64,000 nt of DNA, from positions 123,119,731 to 123,183,730 of the forward strand of contig NC_134535.1 of the NCBI RefSeq assembly GCF_050624435.1. The letters are read 5' to 3'. Every line of letters starts with the position of its first letter. Position 1 is the stretch's first letter. The notes beneath the pieces are model-generated. The model was not told the DNA's origin and did not search any database. It saw only the letters and a list, made by a program, of their open reading frames with translations. The position numbers were made by a program, and so were the translations under genes. The DNA is from Tenrec ecaudatus (lineage: Eukaryota > Chordata > Mammalia > Afrosoricida > Tenrecidae). Shown here in pieces: positions 44,960-57,789 of this stretch.

Positions 44960-46640
44960 GGCCAAACCAACTACAAAAACACTGACAGCAATGAAAATAA
45001 CGTGCTTGTAGCACTTGTAGAAGAAACCACATGATTTGAACCATCTTTGTAATTAGATATGGAAATTCAACAACTTAATTAGCATAGAATTTTAATCTTG
45101 TAGCTATTATTGCATGTAACTGGGACGTCCTCCTCCTTTTTTTTAGTGGTTGTAGCTAATGGCAAGTATATTTTTCTTAAAATAACAAATTGCTGCCAAA
45201 CCACTACACAAACATTTTAGACAATCATTTTGATATTACCTTACTTAACAGTAAGTTTTCAAAAGCTGCCCTCCTGTAATGATACAACTGGAGGTTGATT
45301 TCTTTAATACATGATGCCTGGCTGATTCCTTTTCATGGAATCAACATCTGGCCAATGGAAGCATTCCCTTAGGCTTTCTCAATGATGGAGGTGAGACCTA
45401 CTTCCATCACTTCCACTTTTACCCTTTGATTACAAGTGCTTCTAACCACAGCTTTTCATCTTCAAACTATCAATCCCTACACACGTCAAACCCTGGAGGA
45501 CACAGAGCATCTCAGGTGCTAATGTGACTGAAGGCAAAGCAGGCGTTCTCCTACTTTTTACCACATTCAGATGTACAGTGGTGACTTTCAAGCTAAGTCT
45601 CATGCCCAGTTTCCAGACACAAAACTTTGAGTGTGATCTAGAAGAAAATGGTAGGTTAGCGCATCAGTTTTGTGAACTGTTCACACAACCCATTCAGAGC
45701 AGGTTCTCTAGTACCTATGGAATTATAGTTTCACATAAAATTGAACAGTATCAATGGTCACATTTTAACGTACTATTAGTGTTTCAATGTTTACCTAATA
45801 TTATTTTGCTCCAGGTATTATTCTGAACTTTTTATTCAGGAAAATTTTACAAAGGCAAGCATTTCATTTTAAATGTGGGTGGGAGCATGTTGGTATAATC
45901 ATGAAGTTTGTTAATCAGAATCATTGTTACAGAGACTTTAATCTGTTTAAATTAGTTTAACAGCATTATATGGCATTAAGGAGAAGCCATAGAGACATCC
46001 TTCGTGTTTGTCAGTACAGCTTTCTGAGATTTCTGAGAACTTAACCTTTATTCAGGCTCATGATCCTAGAATTAGTTAATATACTTGGCCAAGGCTCCTG
46101 GCCTGGTAAGACTGAAGTGACATGACAATTATATACATGTTTGAGTGTACTATAATTGAATCATATTGTATAACTCCAACACCAATGAAGATCAAAGAGA
46201 TCCATGACATCTCTCCAGATTCCTTTACAAGCACAATTGTACATAGAAAGGAAAAAACAATCCAAAAAAGTCCTCATGTTTGTAGAAATCCTATCCTGTC
46301 ATTTACTCATTTGGATGGTGTCATTCCCAACTCTAGATTCAATGTTGAAGTTTAGGAATGAGTAGCCTGCCCCAAGATATGGTCTGGGAAAACTATAGAC
46401 TTAAATGAATAAATCCTATTTGACTTACTCATGAGGTAATTTTACCTGATTCTTATATCAAGTATAGCTATAAATGGATATTCACAATACCGTCTTACAA
46501 TAAATAGAACTGTTCAAGAGATGTTAGGCTTATGGTTAAGGTAATACATTTTAAACGTGGAATTTAAATTTAGATAATTCTAATTAAATCAAAAGTCCAA
46601 GCAACCACAAATGATTCTTTCAAGTAACAATAAAAGGCCA
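44960..46640. other. Intergenic, unassigned
   Basis: AT-rich, with short unrelated frames. Part of 45280-45490 resembles decayed RTE, without certainty. Confidence 0.4.
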
Positions 46641-46850
46641 TTTGAGAATATTACTCAGACACTTACCAACAGTCAAAAAGACAATCAAATGATTACCAAA
46701 TATATGGAAAAATGCTCAATAACATTAGTTATCTGAGATATGAAAATCAAAACCATAATGTGATACCATTTCGCCTTCATTGGCATATCTTCAAAACATC
46801 ATCTGATACTGAATGCCTAATGCATGTAAGCAGAACAGTGTCAGAGACTG
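46640..46850 (+). mobile_element. Old L1 ORF2 fragment
   Basis: 'atgaaaatcaaaaccataat' and the flanking text resemble an L1 ORF2 region, as at 38760. Short and decayed. Confidence 0.45.
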
Positions 46851-47600
46851 TGTCAGAAGATTGGAGGAAAGATGCTTGCTTTGAACAAGTTGTTGGTCTT
46901 GCAAAATTCTATCATGCAATCTTCAACACCAAGTTGTTTCTATCCCCAAACCATGTTTGTCAAGTACTTTTCTTTCCTCTTTGTTTCCAACCTTGGGCAT
47001 TCCCATTGCCAATTATTATCAATGCTTCTTGGTTGCATGTTTGATCAGTTTCTGACTAAAGTCAACGGTAGAATTCTTCAGTTTCTTCATCGCTAGCATT
47101 TATGGTTGGTGCATAGATTTGAATAATAGTTTATCGATCAGGTTTCTTTGAAGACAGAACATTCTACTACAGACTGCATCGTATTTCAAAATCGACCTGG
47201 AATGTCCCTTTGGACTGTGAATTCCATGCCATTCCTCTGGACTGTGTCATTCCCAGCAGAGTAAATCATCTGATTCAAAATGGCCATCATGCGTCCATTT
47301 CAGCTTACTAAAGCCCAGGATATAGATCTTTATGTATTCCATTTCATTTGTTATGACCTCCAATTTCCCGAGATTCATACTTTCCCCCACTTCACATTCG
47401 GATGATTAGTATATGTTAGCAGCTTTCTCTTCTCATTTTGAGGTGTGCCCCATCAGCAATTGAAGGCCCTGAAGGCTTCACTCGCACAGGATTTACTCCA
47501 TTCCTGTCCCCATGGGCAACTCTACTTCCCTTTCCTTCAACAACACAAAACGTACACATGGACTTCTCCAGGTAGAATTCAGAGAAATGAAATGGACTAC
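46850..47600 (-). mobile_element. RTE LINE endonuclease fragment
   Basis: Minus-strand RTE: 'gttgttggtcttgcaaaatt', 'attatcaatgcttcttggtt', 'ggttggtgcatagatttgaa', 'tctgattcaaaatggccatc', 'cccgagattcatactt'. It is collinear with 3300-3700. Confidence 0.7.
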
Positions 47601-47939
47601 ATCCGTGGGAAGAGGAACTGGGGAAGCTCCATATCCATAGCTAAAGCCAGACAATGGGGCTGATATCAGAACACACCCTTAATTGCTGATGTGTAACCGT
47701 AAAGTTTCTGGAGTGTGTACTACCTTGGTTCTTGGCTTTGCATGATAAAAGAATTTCAAATTGTTTTGTAATCCGAGTGGGTTTTTATGAAGTATTGGAC
47801 AAGTTTCAGGTTTTAGAGTCTCAAAGGGTACCCGCTATCCCTGGGAAGCATGCCAAGCCTCATGGAAGCCACGCTGCAGTTCACAACTCAAGATGGCCCA
47901 GAGAGTCTGTGGCACAAGCAGGGACAAGAGACAAAAGGG

Positions 47940-47942
<3 letters not shown>

Positions 47943-47979
<37 letters not shown>

Positions 47980-47980
47980 C
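47943..47980. repeat. (GA)n microsatellite
   Basis: An uninterrupted GA run of about 36 bases. Confidence 0.9.
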
Positions 47981-48420
47981 TGTGGGTCCCGGCAGGTCTG
48001 GATCAGGCTCTGAGGAGTCTCACCCAGGCTGCTGCACACATGCTCCTCCACCCTCCGACCTGCCCTTGTCCAGGAGCAGGATAGAAGAGAGTAAGAGGAG
48101 TCCCATAGAATGCTTCCGTCCTTTATTCTAATGCACCCCCTGACTGGGGGAAGGCATGGTTGAAGGTATTGGTTAATCCCATTGGCTGGGTTAAGCCCAA
48201 CTGGGTGAAGTCATGAGCTCTGGGCTAGTTTCGACCGCCCAGGTGTACCTCCCACCTGGCTTGGGGCTTGAATAGGAGTTTGGGATCTTCATAGGTATCT
48301 GGTTGCCTGATTTCCTTCCAATCTCCTCTAGGAGGCCTATGAAGTCATGGGAGGGACAACCTCCTTGACCCTGAATCTAGCTATCTAGTATAACTTCAGG
48401 TTGAAGTTGAAGAAAATTAA
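47981..48420 (-). mobile_element. Possible LTR
   Basis: It begins TGTGGGTCCC next to the GA run. The minus strand has an AATAAAGG signal (about 48130-48120) and GC-rich U5-like sequence. The right border and target duplications are not evident, so the call is tentative. Confidence 0.35.
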
Positions 48421-48469
48421 ACTAAGTCTATGAGAGCCAAAATAACTCCTTGAGTCTATCGTCTGGAAC

Positions 48470-49395
48470 ATCTCAAAAACAGATTTGACATATTGGACAC
48501 GAATGACAAACAACCCGACGAGCTATGGGAGCACATTAAGAACATCACTCATTAAAGTAAAAGGTCATTATAAAGATAAGAAAAAAGGAAGAGATCAAAG
48601 TGGATGGCAGAAGAGACTGAAATTTAAATCATAAGGCAAATGACGACGTCAAAGAGCTGAACATAAAATGTCAAAGGGCAGCTCAGAGACAAAGTGAAAT
48701 ATAATGAAACGTGCAAATCCTAGAGTTAGAGACCCGAAAGGGAGAGCACACTCAGCATATGTTAAACTGAAAGAACTCAAGAAAAAATTCAAATGTAGAG
48801 TTGAAATATTGAAAGATCCCAAGGACAAAATATTGAAGGATGCAAGAAGCATCAAAAGAAAGTGGAAAGAAAACAGTCACATTCCACCATTTCAGGAGGT
48901 AACATATGAGCAAGAATCAACAGTGCTGAAGGAAGAAGTTCAAAGTTCATTGAAAGCATTAGCTTAAAACAAAGCTCCAGGAATTGATAGCAATTGAAAT
49001 GTTTTAACAAGCTCATGAGACATTGGAAGCATTGACTCATCTATGCCTGGAAACAAGAAAGCTACTTGGCCAACTGACTGGAAGAGATCCAGATTTGTGC
49101 CCATTAGGAAGAAAGGTGACCCAACAGAATGCTCAAGTTTAGGACAGTATCATTACTACCACGTGCCAGTAAAATTGTGCTGATGGTCATGCAACAACGG
49201 TTTCAGCAGTCCGTTGACAGGGCGCTGCCAGAGGCTCAGGCCGGATTCAGAAGCGACACAAGGGCTATCATTGCTAGTGTTAAGATGGATCTTGGCTGAA
49301 AGCAGAGACTAAACGAAGGTGTTTACTTGTGTTATATTGAAAATGCAAGGAATTATGACGTGTAAATCATAACAAACTGTGGATCATCACGTCCA
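48470..49395 (+). mobile_element. RTE LINE, mid to RT region
   Basis: Plus-strand RTE coding remnant. An 87-codon frame, 48704-48967, precedes the RT. Near 49225 a frame reads LPEAQAGFRSDTRAI, the AGFR motif of RTE reverse transcriptases. Interrupted by stops. An L1 follows directly. Confidence 0.65.
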
Positions 49396-49404
49396 AAACA
49401 TTTT

Positions 49405-50640
49405 TCTTTTTACTTGAGCCCTTGGTATCACCTCCTCTTTTTTTCCCCTCCCTCCCCTGCCCTCCCACACTCGTGAACCCTAGATAACTTATAAAATTAT
49501 TTTTATTTTCATATTTTACCACATACGTTGTGTCCCTTCATGCACATTTCTGTTTGTCATCCCCCTAGGACGCAGTGTGTGTGTGCATGTGTGTTGTACA
49601 TTGATATTTTCAATCGGTTCCCCTTTTCTCCCCCTTTTCTCCACAACTTCCCCCTACCCTCATGGTATCACTACTCTCATTATTGGTCCTGACGGGGTTA
49701 TCTGTCTTGGATTCTGTTTGTCAGGAGCTATTATCTGCACCAGTGTACATGTTCTGGTCTAGACAGATTTGTAAGATGGAACAGGGATCATGATAGTGGG
49801 GAGGAGGAAGTATTAAAGAACTAGAGGAATGTTGTGTGTTTTTGTCAGTGCTATATTGCACCCTGGCTGACTCATCCCTTCCTTGAGACCTTTCTGTGAG
49901 GGAACGTCCAATTATCTACAGATGGGCTTTAGGTCTTCATTCTGAGTCCCCCATTCTCATTCAAATGCCTGTTTGTTTTGAGTCTTCATAGACCTGATAC
50001 CTGATCTTGGACACCTCGTGATCACGTGGGTTGGTTATGTTTCATCCATGTGGGCTTTATTGCTTCCCTTCTAGATGGTTGTTTATTTAACTTCAAGCCT
50101 TTAAGATCCCAGATGCTATATATTGTAATATCCAGACACCATCTGCTTTCTTCACCCCATCAGCTTATACACCCATTTTGTCTTCAGCGATTGTGTGGGA
50201 AAGGTGAGCATCAAGAAATGCCAGGTTATTAGAATAAAGTGTTCTTATGTTTAGGGAGGACTTGAACAGAGGCCCATCCATTGTCCATCTGCTACCTTAA
50301 TACTTAACCTATACATATATGTACATAGACTTATATCCCTATTTTATATATTAATATATTTACATATGTACATGTCTATGCTTATACCTCTATAAATGTC
50401 TGTTGCCTCTTAGTTCTGTCCTCTATTTCTTTTTTACTTTCCTCCTGTCCCACTGTCATGTTCACCTTCATTCGGCTCTCTGTACTTCCTCTCAGCTATA
50501 TTGCACTTGATTGAACCAGACATTCTATGCCCTCTTCACCATCAAGTTTAGATCTCTTGTTGTTACATTATATAGAATAATTCTGATAATAATTGACGAA
50601 TGAAGCACATGGTTTCCAATTCTCATGGATTCCAATCTTT
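49405..50640 (-). mobile_element. L1 3' UTR, about 1.2 kb
   Basis: Minus-strand L1 3' UTR with 'cttgagcccttggtatcacc', 'gcctttaagatcccagatgc', 'tgtacatgtctatgcttata'. The extreme 3' tail is missing at the left. Confidence 0.7.
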
Positions 50641-50689
50641 CTGAAACTATTGAAGACTGGATGAATCCCTGAAACGATTGCTCTGAGAT

Positions 50690-51000
50690 AATCAAGTTTT
50701 AAAGCAAAAATATTCCCAAAGGTCATTTTAAAATCAAACAACAGTTGAAGTTTAATTAGTAAAGAATATCTGCCTTGAACATTGTGCTCTTTTAAGATAA
50801 ATAGGGATCAAAGCAACAATAACATAAAAGGAAACTTAAGGGACAGTGAGTTTACATTGATGGCAGAAGAGTAACTCAGAATCTGAGAATTGCATGAAGA
50901 ATGCAAACCACATCAGTGAATTGTGTGTGTTGAAAATGTTGAATTGATGTGTGTTTTGCTGTGCATATTCTCACACAACAATAACAAATTAATTTAAATT
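50690..51000. repeat. Unnamed repeat family Z, copy 2
   Basis: Collinear with 18050-18430, sharing 'aaagcaaaaatattccc' and a 'tctgccttgaacattgtgct' block. Confidence 0.5.
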
Positions 51001-51009
51001 TTTCTAAAG

Positions 51010-51480
51010 ATTCCTTGCGGGGCATATAGATAGAGCTTTTCAATTATCTTAGTACGCCCACTAACCAGATGCTTTAAATTTAGCTAAATTCTCTGTAATA
51101 GAGTTATAACCAATTTTTGAAAAGCCCAACAATGAGAAAATCACCAGAAGACATACTTCTTTACACTGTGTGTCTTGAATCTGCCCTCCAGGGCCTGTCA
51201 TAAAGGACTGTCATTTTAACAGGATTGCTTTTTAAGCCGTTGAAAATAGCAAGCATGTTCCCAGGGGTCTCCTTCCTTAGCCCGGCTTTTCCTTTGAGTT
51301 ATTTGCAGTAAGATTCAGATTACTCTTTGTGCCCTATGTAAACCCATTAAGAGACCATTTAGAGATCTTAGCTAGGTGCAGAGAACAAAGAGGAAGTGAT
51401 GTTGGTTAGAAACTACAAAAAAACAAATCATTTCTTGAAAATGGGGCAAGCAACAGAGTGAAGTGAAACTATAACTACCC
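51010..51480. other. Intergenic, unassigned
   Basis: No recognised feature up to the L1 target site. Confidence 0.45.
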
Positions 51481-51497
51481 ACTGTACTTCATGATTT

Positions 51498-53360
51498 TTT
51501 TTTGCTTTACTTTTTTTTTAATTTTTTTAAAATCTATTTATTTATTTATTTATTTATTTTACATTTTATTAGGGGCTCATACAACTCTTATCACAATCCA
51601 TACATATACATATACATACATCAATTGTATAAAGCACATCCGTACATTCTTTGCCCTAATCATTTTCTCTCTTTCTTTTTTTTTAAATCTTTTTATTGGG
51701 GCTCATAAGGCTCTTATCACAATCTGTGCATACATCAAATGAGCAAAGCACCCTTACACATTCGTTGCACTCATCACTCTCATAATTCACCTTCCACTTG
51801 GGTTCCTGGAATCAGCTCGGTTTCCCTTTTTTTCCCCCCATCCCCCTCCCTCCCCAATCCCACCCCTGGTCCCTTGATAGTTTATAAATAATTATTATAT
51901 CTTATCTTACACTCCCCGGCGTCTCCCCTCACCCGCCTCCCCCTTGACAATCTCCCAGAGAGGAGGTTACACATAGATCTCCGAGATTGGTTCTCCCTTT
52001 CTACATGCCCTTCCCTCCTGGTGTCGCCTCTCCCACCGCTAGTGTTGAAGGGTTCGTCTGTCCTAGATTCCCTGTGCCTTCAGATCCCCACTGCACCGCT
52101 GTACATCCTCTGGTACAATCAGGTTCGCAAGGCAAGGTAGGATTGGGGTCATGATGATTGGGAGGGGAGGAAGCATTCAGGAACTAGAGGAAGGTTTTCA
52201 GTTTCATTGTTGTTACCCTGAACCCTGTGTGGCCCATCTCCTCCTCGCTACCCCTCTGGAAGGGGTGTTCAGCTCTCTACAGGTGGGCATTGGGTCCCCA
52301 TCATCCACTCCCCCTCTTTCACGGTGATGTGATTCTCACCACCACCCCACCTTTGATGTTGGAGACCTGGTCTCCTCTGTCCTTCATGGTCACCTATGTT
52401 GGTGTGCTGCTTCCGTGTGGGCTCGGTTGCTTCTGGGCTAGATGGCTGCTTGTTTGCTTTCAAGCCTTTAAGTCCCCAGACGCTATATCTCTCAGTAGCC
52501 GGGCACCATCCGCCTTCTTCACCACACTTGCTTATGCACACTTTCGTCTTCAGCCATTATGTGAGGAAGGTGATCACACAATGATTGTTTTTGTTCCTTT
52601 GTATCTGCTACATGGTCCATTCAACACCTTGTGTTCGCTTAGGCCGTGTGCTTCTTCTCTGTGGGCTTTGTTGCTTCTGAGCTAGATGGCCGCTTATTTG
52701 CCTTCAAGCCTTTAAGACCCCAGACGCTATATCTTTTTTTGATAGCCGGGCACCATCAGCTTTCTTCACCACATTTGCTTACACACACGGCTGTCTTCAG
52801 TGATCAGGTCGGGAAGATGGGTATCCTGCAATGTCTGCTTAGCAGGGCGAGGTGCTATTGTATTGGGGGATTATGCAAAGTCATATCCATTTGTATGCAC
52901 ATATTACTATGTCAGCAGGTCCACCTAGACAAGATAGGCTGGACAAATAATGAGAGAAGAAAACAACAGGACCAACGGTCCTGGAGGGACATGAGAGCGT
53001 GGGAGGTAGGGGAAGGGAGGAGGTGTCGCCCAACACAGAAACAAGGGAATAGCGAATGGTTCTAAACCAGAGGAGGGAGGGGAGGGGAGGACTGGAAGGG
53101 AGTGACCAAGAGCAAGGTAACTGAGAGGAACTACTGAATCCAGAATGAAGGCCAAACATGGTAATGGGTCAGGAGGAAAGCGAAAGGAAATAGAGGAAAG
53201 GAGTAGGAGGCAAAGTGCATACAGAGAAGCCTAAATACAGACATGTACATATGTAAATATATTTATGTTTATGGGGGCAATAGATTTATATGCATATATT
53301 TATAGGTTCAGTAGTAGGGTAGCAGATGGACATTGGGCCTCCTCATGCATAATCCTCCAG
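51498..53360 (-). mobile_element. Twin-primed L1 with 5' inversion and doubled tail
   Basis: The target duplication gtacttcatgattt is at about 51484-51497; a matching stretch lies at about 53361-53375. From the left the copy holds an L1 end module (about 51555-51660), then a second L1 3' UTR read on the minus strand to about 52875. From there to about 53345 the L1 sequence runs in the opposite direction. Against the intact copy at 60340-61985, the two halves meet at the equivalent of about 61520-61530 with a few bases shared. This is the signature of twin priming. Confidence 0.85.
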
Positions 53361-53375
53361 TACTTCATGATTTCA

Positions 53376-54220
53376 TAATTTCAACGCCATCTCATTTTGA
53401 ACTTGTAGCCACTGAACTTCCCCTAGTACTTTTGTGTGTGTGAGTTCTCTGGTAGCTCCATAAATCAAGCTAGTGCCTCCTACCTGTTGTTTTTCAATTG
53501 CAATTTTAGAAGATTCAGATATCACTTAATGTCCAAAGTATGGTCTGTGATGAATAGACAGGATGTTGTGTGATTTGGACGTTGTGTGAATACCATATTG
53601 CCATCTGGTCCTGTCTTATCTTAAACAAGTGTCATGCCTTAATAGTGATTGGTAACAACATTAAAGGTGTCTCTGTTTGGTCCTTAATCCACATGCTTAG
53701 ACATTTCTCCAAATCTAAAATAGATATTCTCACATTGTTGTTAGCCTTGTGACTTTCAATGGAGCTAATCCTTTAACAGGTTGGATTAATATTCTCTTTG
53801 TTTTTGATGCAGATCATGACTGTCTAGTGTGACGTGCCTAAATCTTGAACAATGGTATTTGCTGATTATCCATTTTTTGTTTTGCTCCCAAATTGTATTA
53901 TTTTTTTCTTGCTGCTATTATCAGTAGCACTGACCTTACAGCATTTGAGAGTCTAAATGCATGTCAAGGAATGTATTTAAAAGAAAATTAAACAGATAAT
54001 CCTAAAGCTCTAGAGACATGCAATCCATGAGATAAGTTGCTGCCACCTCCGAGTTATATAGAGTTATACTATAATATAGAAAATCTTTTTATTTGTAAAT
54101 AGGAAAGGTTAACATTAAAATGCTAGAAAATTCTATACAAACATAAGCAAGCACAAACATTTATTATGACTCTCAACACATATGAATTATAAATTAAAGA
54201 TGGACTATACTTTTATATGG
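53376..54220. other. Intergenic, unassigned
   Basis: Contains 'taatagtgattggtaacaac'-like sequence. No family or gene recognised. Confidence 0.4.
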
Positions 54221-54224
54221 CCAG

Positions 54225-54415
54225 CAGCACAGTCATTTTGTATGCAAGGGACGACATACACATGTTGAATTGCAAGGCCAACAGCCATTTCATTGGAGAC
54301 AGATGAGGCTTTCTACTCTCAAAAGGAGTTAGTCTCAGAAACCTACAGGGGAATGCTCCCTTGTCCTATTGAGTCACTATGAGTTGTAACTCAGTGGCAG
54401 TGAGATTTTAGTATA
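54225..54415 (+). repeat. AfroSINE
   Basis: 'gatgaggctttctactctca', 'gtctcagaaacctacagggg' and 'gagtcactatgagttgtaac' match the SINE body and end. Confidence 0.75.
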
Positions 54416-54419
54416 ACCT

Positions 54420-55690
54420 GATAAGACAATGGATGTAAATGTGGTCAGACATTTCTGGAACGGACCCTATGTGACACATGATCATACTTAAAAGATGCAT
54501 CTTGTCAAAGTCCTCATCTTTTCTGAATTTCAATTGTGTGGACTTCGTGATTTCATCAGTCAGTCTGTTCGCTGTACAAATTCTGTGCCATGTGCAATTT
54601 GGTGCACTAGTCTAGCATCGAGAAAAGGTTGAACAAGATAATATTAACGGTGAAACCTTTTGCCAAATAGCAAATGATCACTTTCCCAACTAATAGCATC
54701 CAACTTGAGAAATACCTGGTTACTTCATGTAGACTAAGATATGGTTTCCTGAGTGATATAGCTCAGTGACAACCCTAATTATAATATCTTCAATATTTTC
54801 CTGAACTATCAATATTTTAACAATATTTACCAATGCAATAGCCCATTTAGTGCCAAGCTAATGATGTGATTCTGGTGTTCCATATCTACCTGTTTTTTGC
54901 CGTACACATGATACTTTATTAAAATTTGAACTACATTTTCACTAATGCAACATTTATTTTGTTACCAAAGCTCACAACTTAAAATAAAATCTGAGAAACA
55001 TTCTGCTACTTCTTGTAAAAGATGTTTCATCAGAAGAATATCCGTTAGACTGATTTTTAAGTGTCCTTCAAAGCCTGAGATCTTGTATTAGTTTATTTAA
55101 GTTCTACTTTTTGAATCATAAGAATATGTTTTATTATTAATCGCACTTGTATGTAGGATTCTAACTAGGTTTCCATCCTCTATCTTACAGAGAATTTTAT
55201 AAGTTGTAGAAATAAGTACCTGTAGTTATAGATGCAAGATTCAACTTGAGTCATCCTTCACGAAATTCCAAATTACATCTTCTCCCTGCATTTGAAAGAA
55301 AAAAAATCTTGGGTATATCAGAGTCAGTCTTTTATTTCTTCTGTTTACTAGTTATAGTCTCTTCCACTCAGAGAATTCCTCTTCTCATGGTACATTTGAG
55401 GACTGCAGCTCATGCCTAAAAACCCATGCATGCTTGTTCAGGTCTAATCATAGGCTGTACCTCATAGACCCTCTGGGAAACCTCGCATTTAGGCAACACC
55501 CTAGTAGGGGCTAGTGGATCCCATGAAGCTTTATGCCAACCAGGCTAATGGGCGCTGGTAAGTGCAAGTGGAAGCTGCTGGGCATGTTTGTAAAATGCCA
55601 GGCTAGTGTTTACATAATACATCCCTTAAAAGCCAGAACCTGTATTAAGCGGGCACGTATCACTAAAGAGAAAAATATATATATGTTCTA
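54420..55690. other. Intergenic, unassigned
   Basis: AT-rich, nothing recognised. Confidence 0.45.
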
Positions 55691-55699
55691 GTAAAAGGA

Positions 55700-56640
55700 A
55701 CACTATAAAAATGGTAACTCTAAACCCTGTCACGGGTGAATATTTTGCAAGACCTGGAAAATCATGACAGGCCTCCAGCGTACCCGCTCTTTCCCATTTC
55801 ACTGTACAAGTTTGCTGAGTGTGAGCAGAACCGCTGGCCCTTCTTTTTCACCTCTGAACCCTTTGCTGAGGGGATCTGGTGTATCAGGTTAGAAATAGTA
55901 CACGGATATCCTAGGAAACTATGGCCCTTTAAAAATGGGACTGGAGACCACAGGGAACCCCCAGAGATGTGTAAGCAAGTCCCTGGTGCTAATACACAGT
56001 TGAAACACCCAGTGGTCATATTCCAATAAAAGGAATGTGTAGGCATTCAGGACCCCTTTTCCACAGGGCTTGAAAAGACATTTAGAAATGTATCTATCCT
56101 ATGACTGAAAGCTTGTTCAAGGTAGTAATGGAGAGAGACTCTAGGTGAAACAAGCGACAACAGAACCCCCACAAACCCAATGTCACCCCCTTCCTTCAGA
56201 ATGTCTAGAGAGCAGCCCCCTCATGTATTCTCCACTTAAGCAAGTAGTAGTGGTCAGCTGAGGCCCGTGGTGTGGTGCTGTATGCACTTGGGCTTCCTGG
56301 CAAGGCAGCTGCTGTGGTTCTCACAAGGCTTCTGGTATGTTCGGGTCAAAGACTGGTCAATTCAGGAAGAGGAGCACAAGGGTGAGGGTGGCAACACGAG
56401 TCCTCACCTCATCCTCCACCACCCACTCCACCTTCCTGCCAGGCCCACAGCTCTCAGCCCCAGAATGGCGGGGTCTGGGGGCAGTGGATATGCTTGCTGC
56501 TGTTCAGGATCTCCTTTCCCACAGAGCTCATGTTAAATTGACTTTCTTGGAGGCCATGCTCTTTGTCACTCCCAGTGGGCTTGGAAGTGGGTGAAGAGCC
56601 CTGCGGCCTTTGAAGAGAAAACAAAAAACAAACACTAGGT
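55700..56640. other. Unidentified block of overlapping open frames
   Basis: A 97-codon plus frame at 55736-56029 (residues such as RPPAYPLFPISLYKF) ends beside an AATAAA. A second island at 56267-56594 has two shifted frames. The composition is more gene-like than the surroundings, with no introns visible. This suggests decayed retrocopies or an old LTR element, but I cannot name a source. Confidence 0.35.
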
Positions 56641-56835
56641 GTTGCACAACATCCACTGCCATGAGTTGATTCCAACCCACAGCAACCCTAAAGGAAAAGG
56701 GGAACTTGCCCTTTCAGTTTCTGAGATTTTAAATCTTTATAGAACCAAACTGTTTCATCATGTTTTTTCACTCCCAGAGACTGCAGGGTTCTAACTGCCG
56801 ACCTCGTATTTCACAGCTCATTGTGGAACCCACCG
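56640..56835 (-). repeat. AfroSINE, minus strand
   Basis: 'cactgccatgagttgattcc', 'aacccacagcaaccctaaag', 'ctaactgccgacctcg'. A near-complete reversed SINE. Confidence 0.8.
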
Positions 56836-57162
56836 TGCCTCAGAAGTAGTTCTGTAATTTTTAGAATTCCAGAGAAAGAGGGCAAATGCATTGCACTTTG
56901 GGGGACTTTTGGATGCCAGGAGTTCCCACAGGTGACTGTGATTCCCACAACTCATGGCACCAAGATGACAGAAAAAAAAATGCTCCCTTTTCTCTTTGAG
57001 GTCTCTGCCTTCTGGACCATTGCCCAAGCTAGACTGTGGTGACTACTTTGGGACTCCTCTAAAATCTTCACTGTGTGTTTCCCCTGCTACATCCGTTACA
57101 GATATTAATGCACTGTGTATGTGCACTCCTGCTAGCCTTTCTCCCCGCCGCCCCCCAGTGTT

Positions 57163-57720
57163 AGACAGGGTTCTCTAGAGAAACAAAACCAGAATGCTAA
57201 TAATTATAAAATATATATTTATACGAATAGATATATAACATAACAAATAAACAGTTAATTAAATTATAAAGCAGTACCAGTGGCTCAGTGCAACTCACTC
57301 CCGTGAGACAGTTGTGAGACACTGGCAATACTTCAAGTCTTGAGGGCTGTCCGGCAGTCCTCTGTAGAGCGATTCAGGCTATCCGGGCACAGGCAGCAAA
57401 CAGCAAGGCAGGTCACCAACAGTCAGCCAGATGACAGGGTCCAACAGTCCCCAGCTCAAGAGATGCAAATTCCAATGATGTGGCAAAGCAGGTCTTGAAG
57501 GAACCTTAAATTTCAGCATCACAGTCCACAGGTTAGGTGTCCCACAGTTTGAAAATTGAGACAAAGAACAAGAAAGGCAGCCGCACACTGGTTCGATGAC
57601 CAAAGAGCAAGAGACAAAAAAGGCAAGGCTTGCTGAGCCATTTATCTCTCCGCCCTTCAATTAATCCCACATGTGTTTATCAGCCAGGTTGGCAAAATAA
57701 ACTAACTACTTCATCCCAGT
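57163..57720 (-). repeat. Interspersed repeat family X, copy 2
   Basis: Collinear with 758-1440, but with AT-rich DNA where that copy has GATA repeats: 'ggttctctagagaaacaaaa', 'ttcaggctatccgggcac', 'gcagccgcacactggttcg', 'ccaggttggcaaaataaact'. Confidence 0.65.
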
Positions 57721-57789
57721 CCCACGCCCCCGACTTTGATGGAAATGACTGCAGATGAGACAGGTGGAAGTCTGCGAACCTACCTGCTT

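Noticed and set aside
47981-48420. Firm LTR call next to the GA run
   Set aside because: The poly(A) signal and GC-rich part are suggestive, but I could not find the second border or a target duplication. Kept only as a low-confidence feature.
52227-53065. Several frames over 80 codons at 52.2-53.1 kb, repeated at 60.9-61.6 kb
   Set aside because: They fall in the L1 3' UTR and are shared by two copies because the copies are young, not because of coding constraint.
56267-56594. Faint resemblance to a lysophospholipid acyltransferase (LPCAT-type) in shifted frames
   Set aside because: The similarity is limited to hydrophobic residues and a short HSTF-like stretch. Too weak to name.
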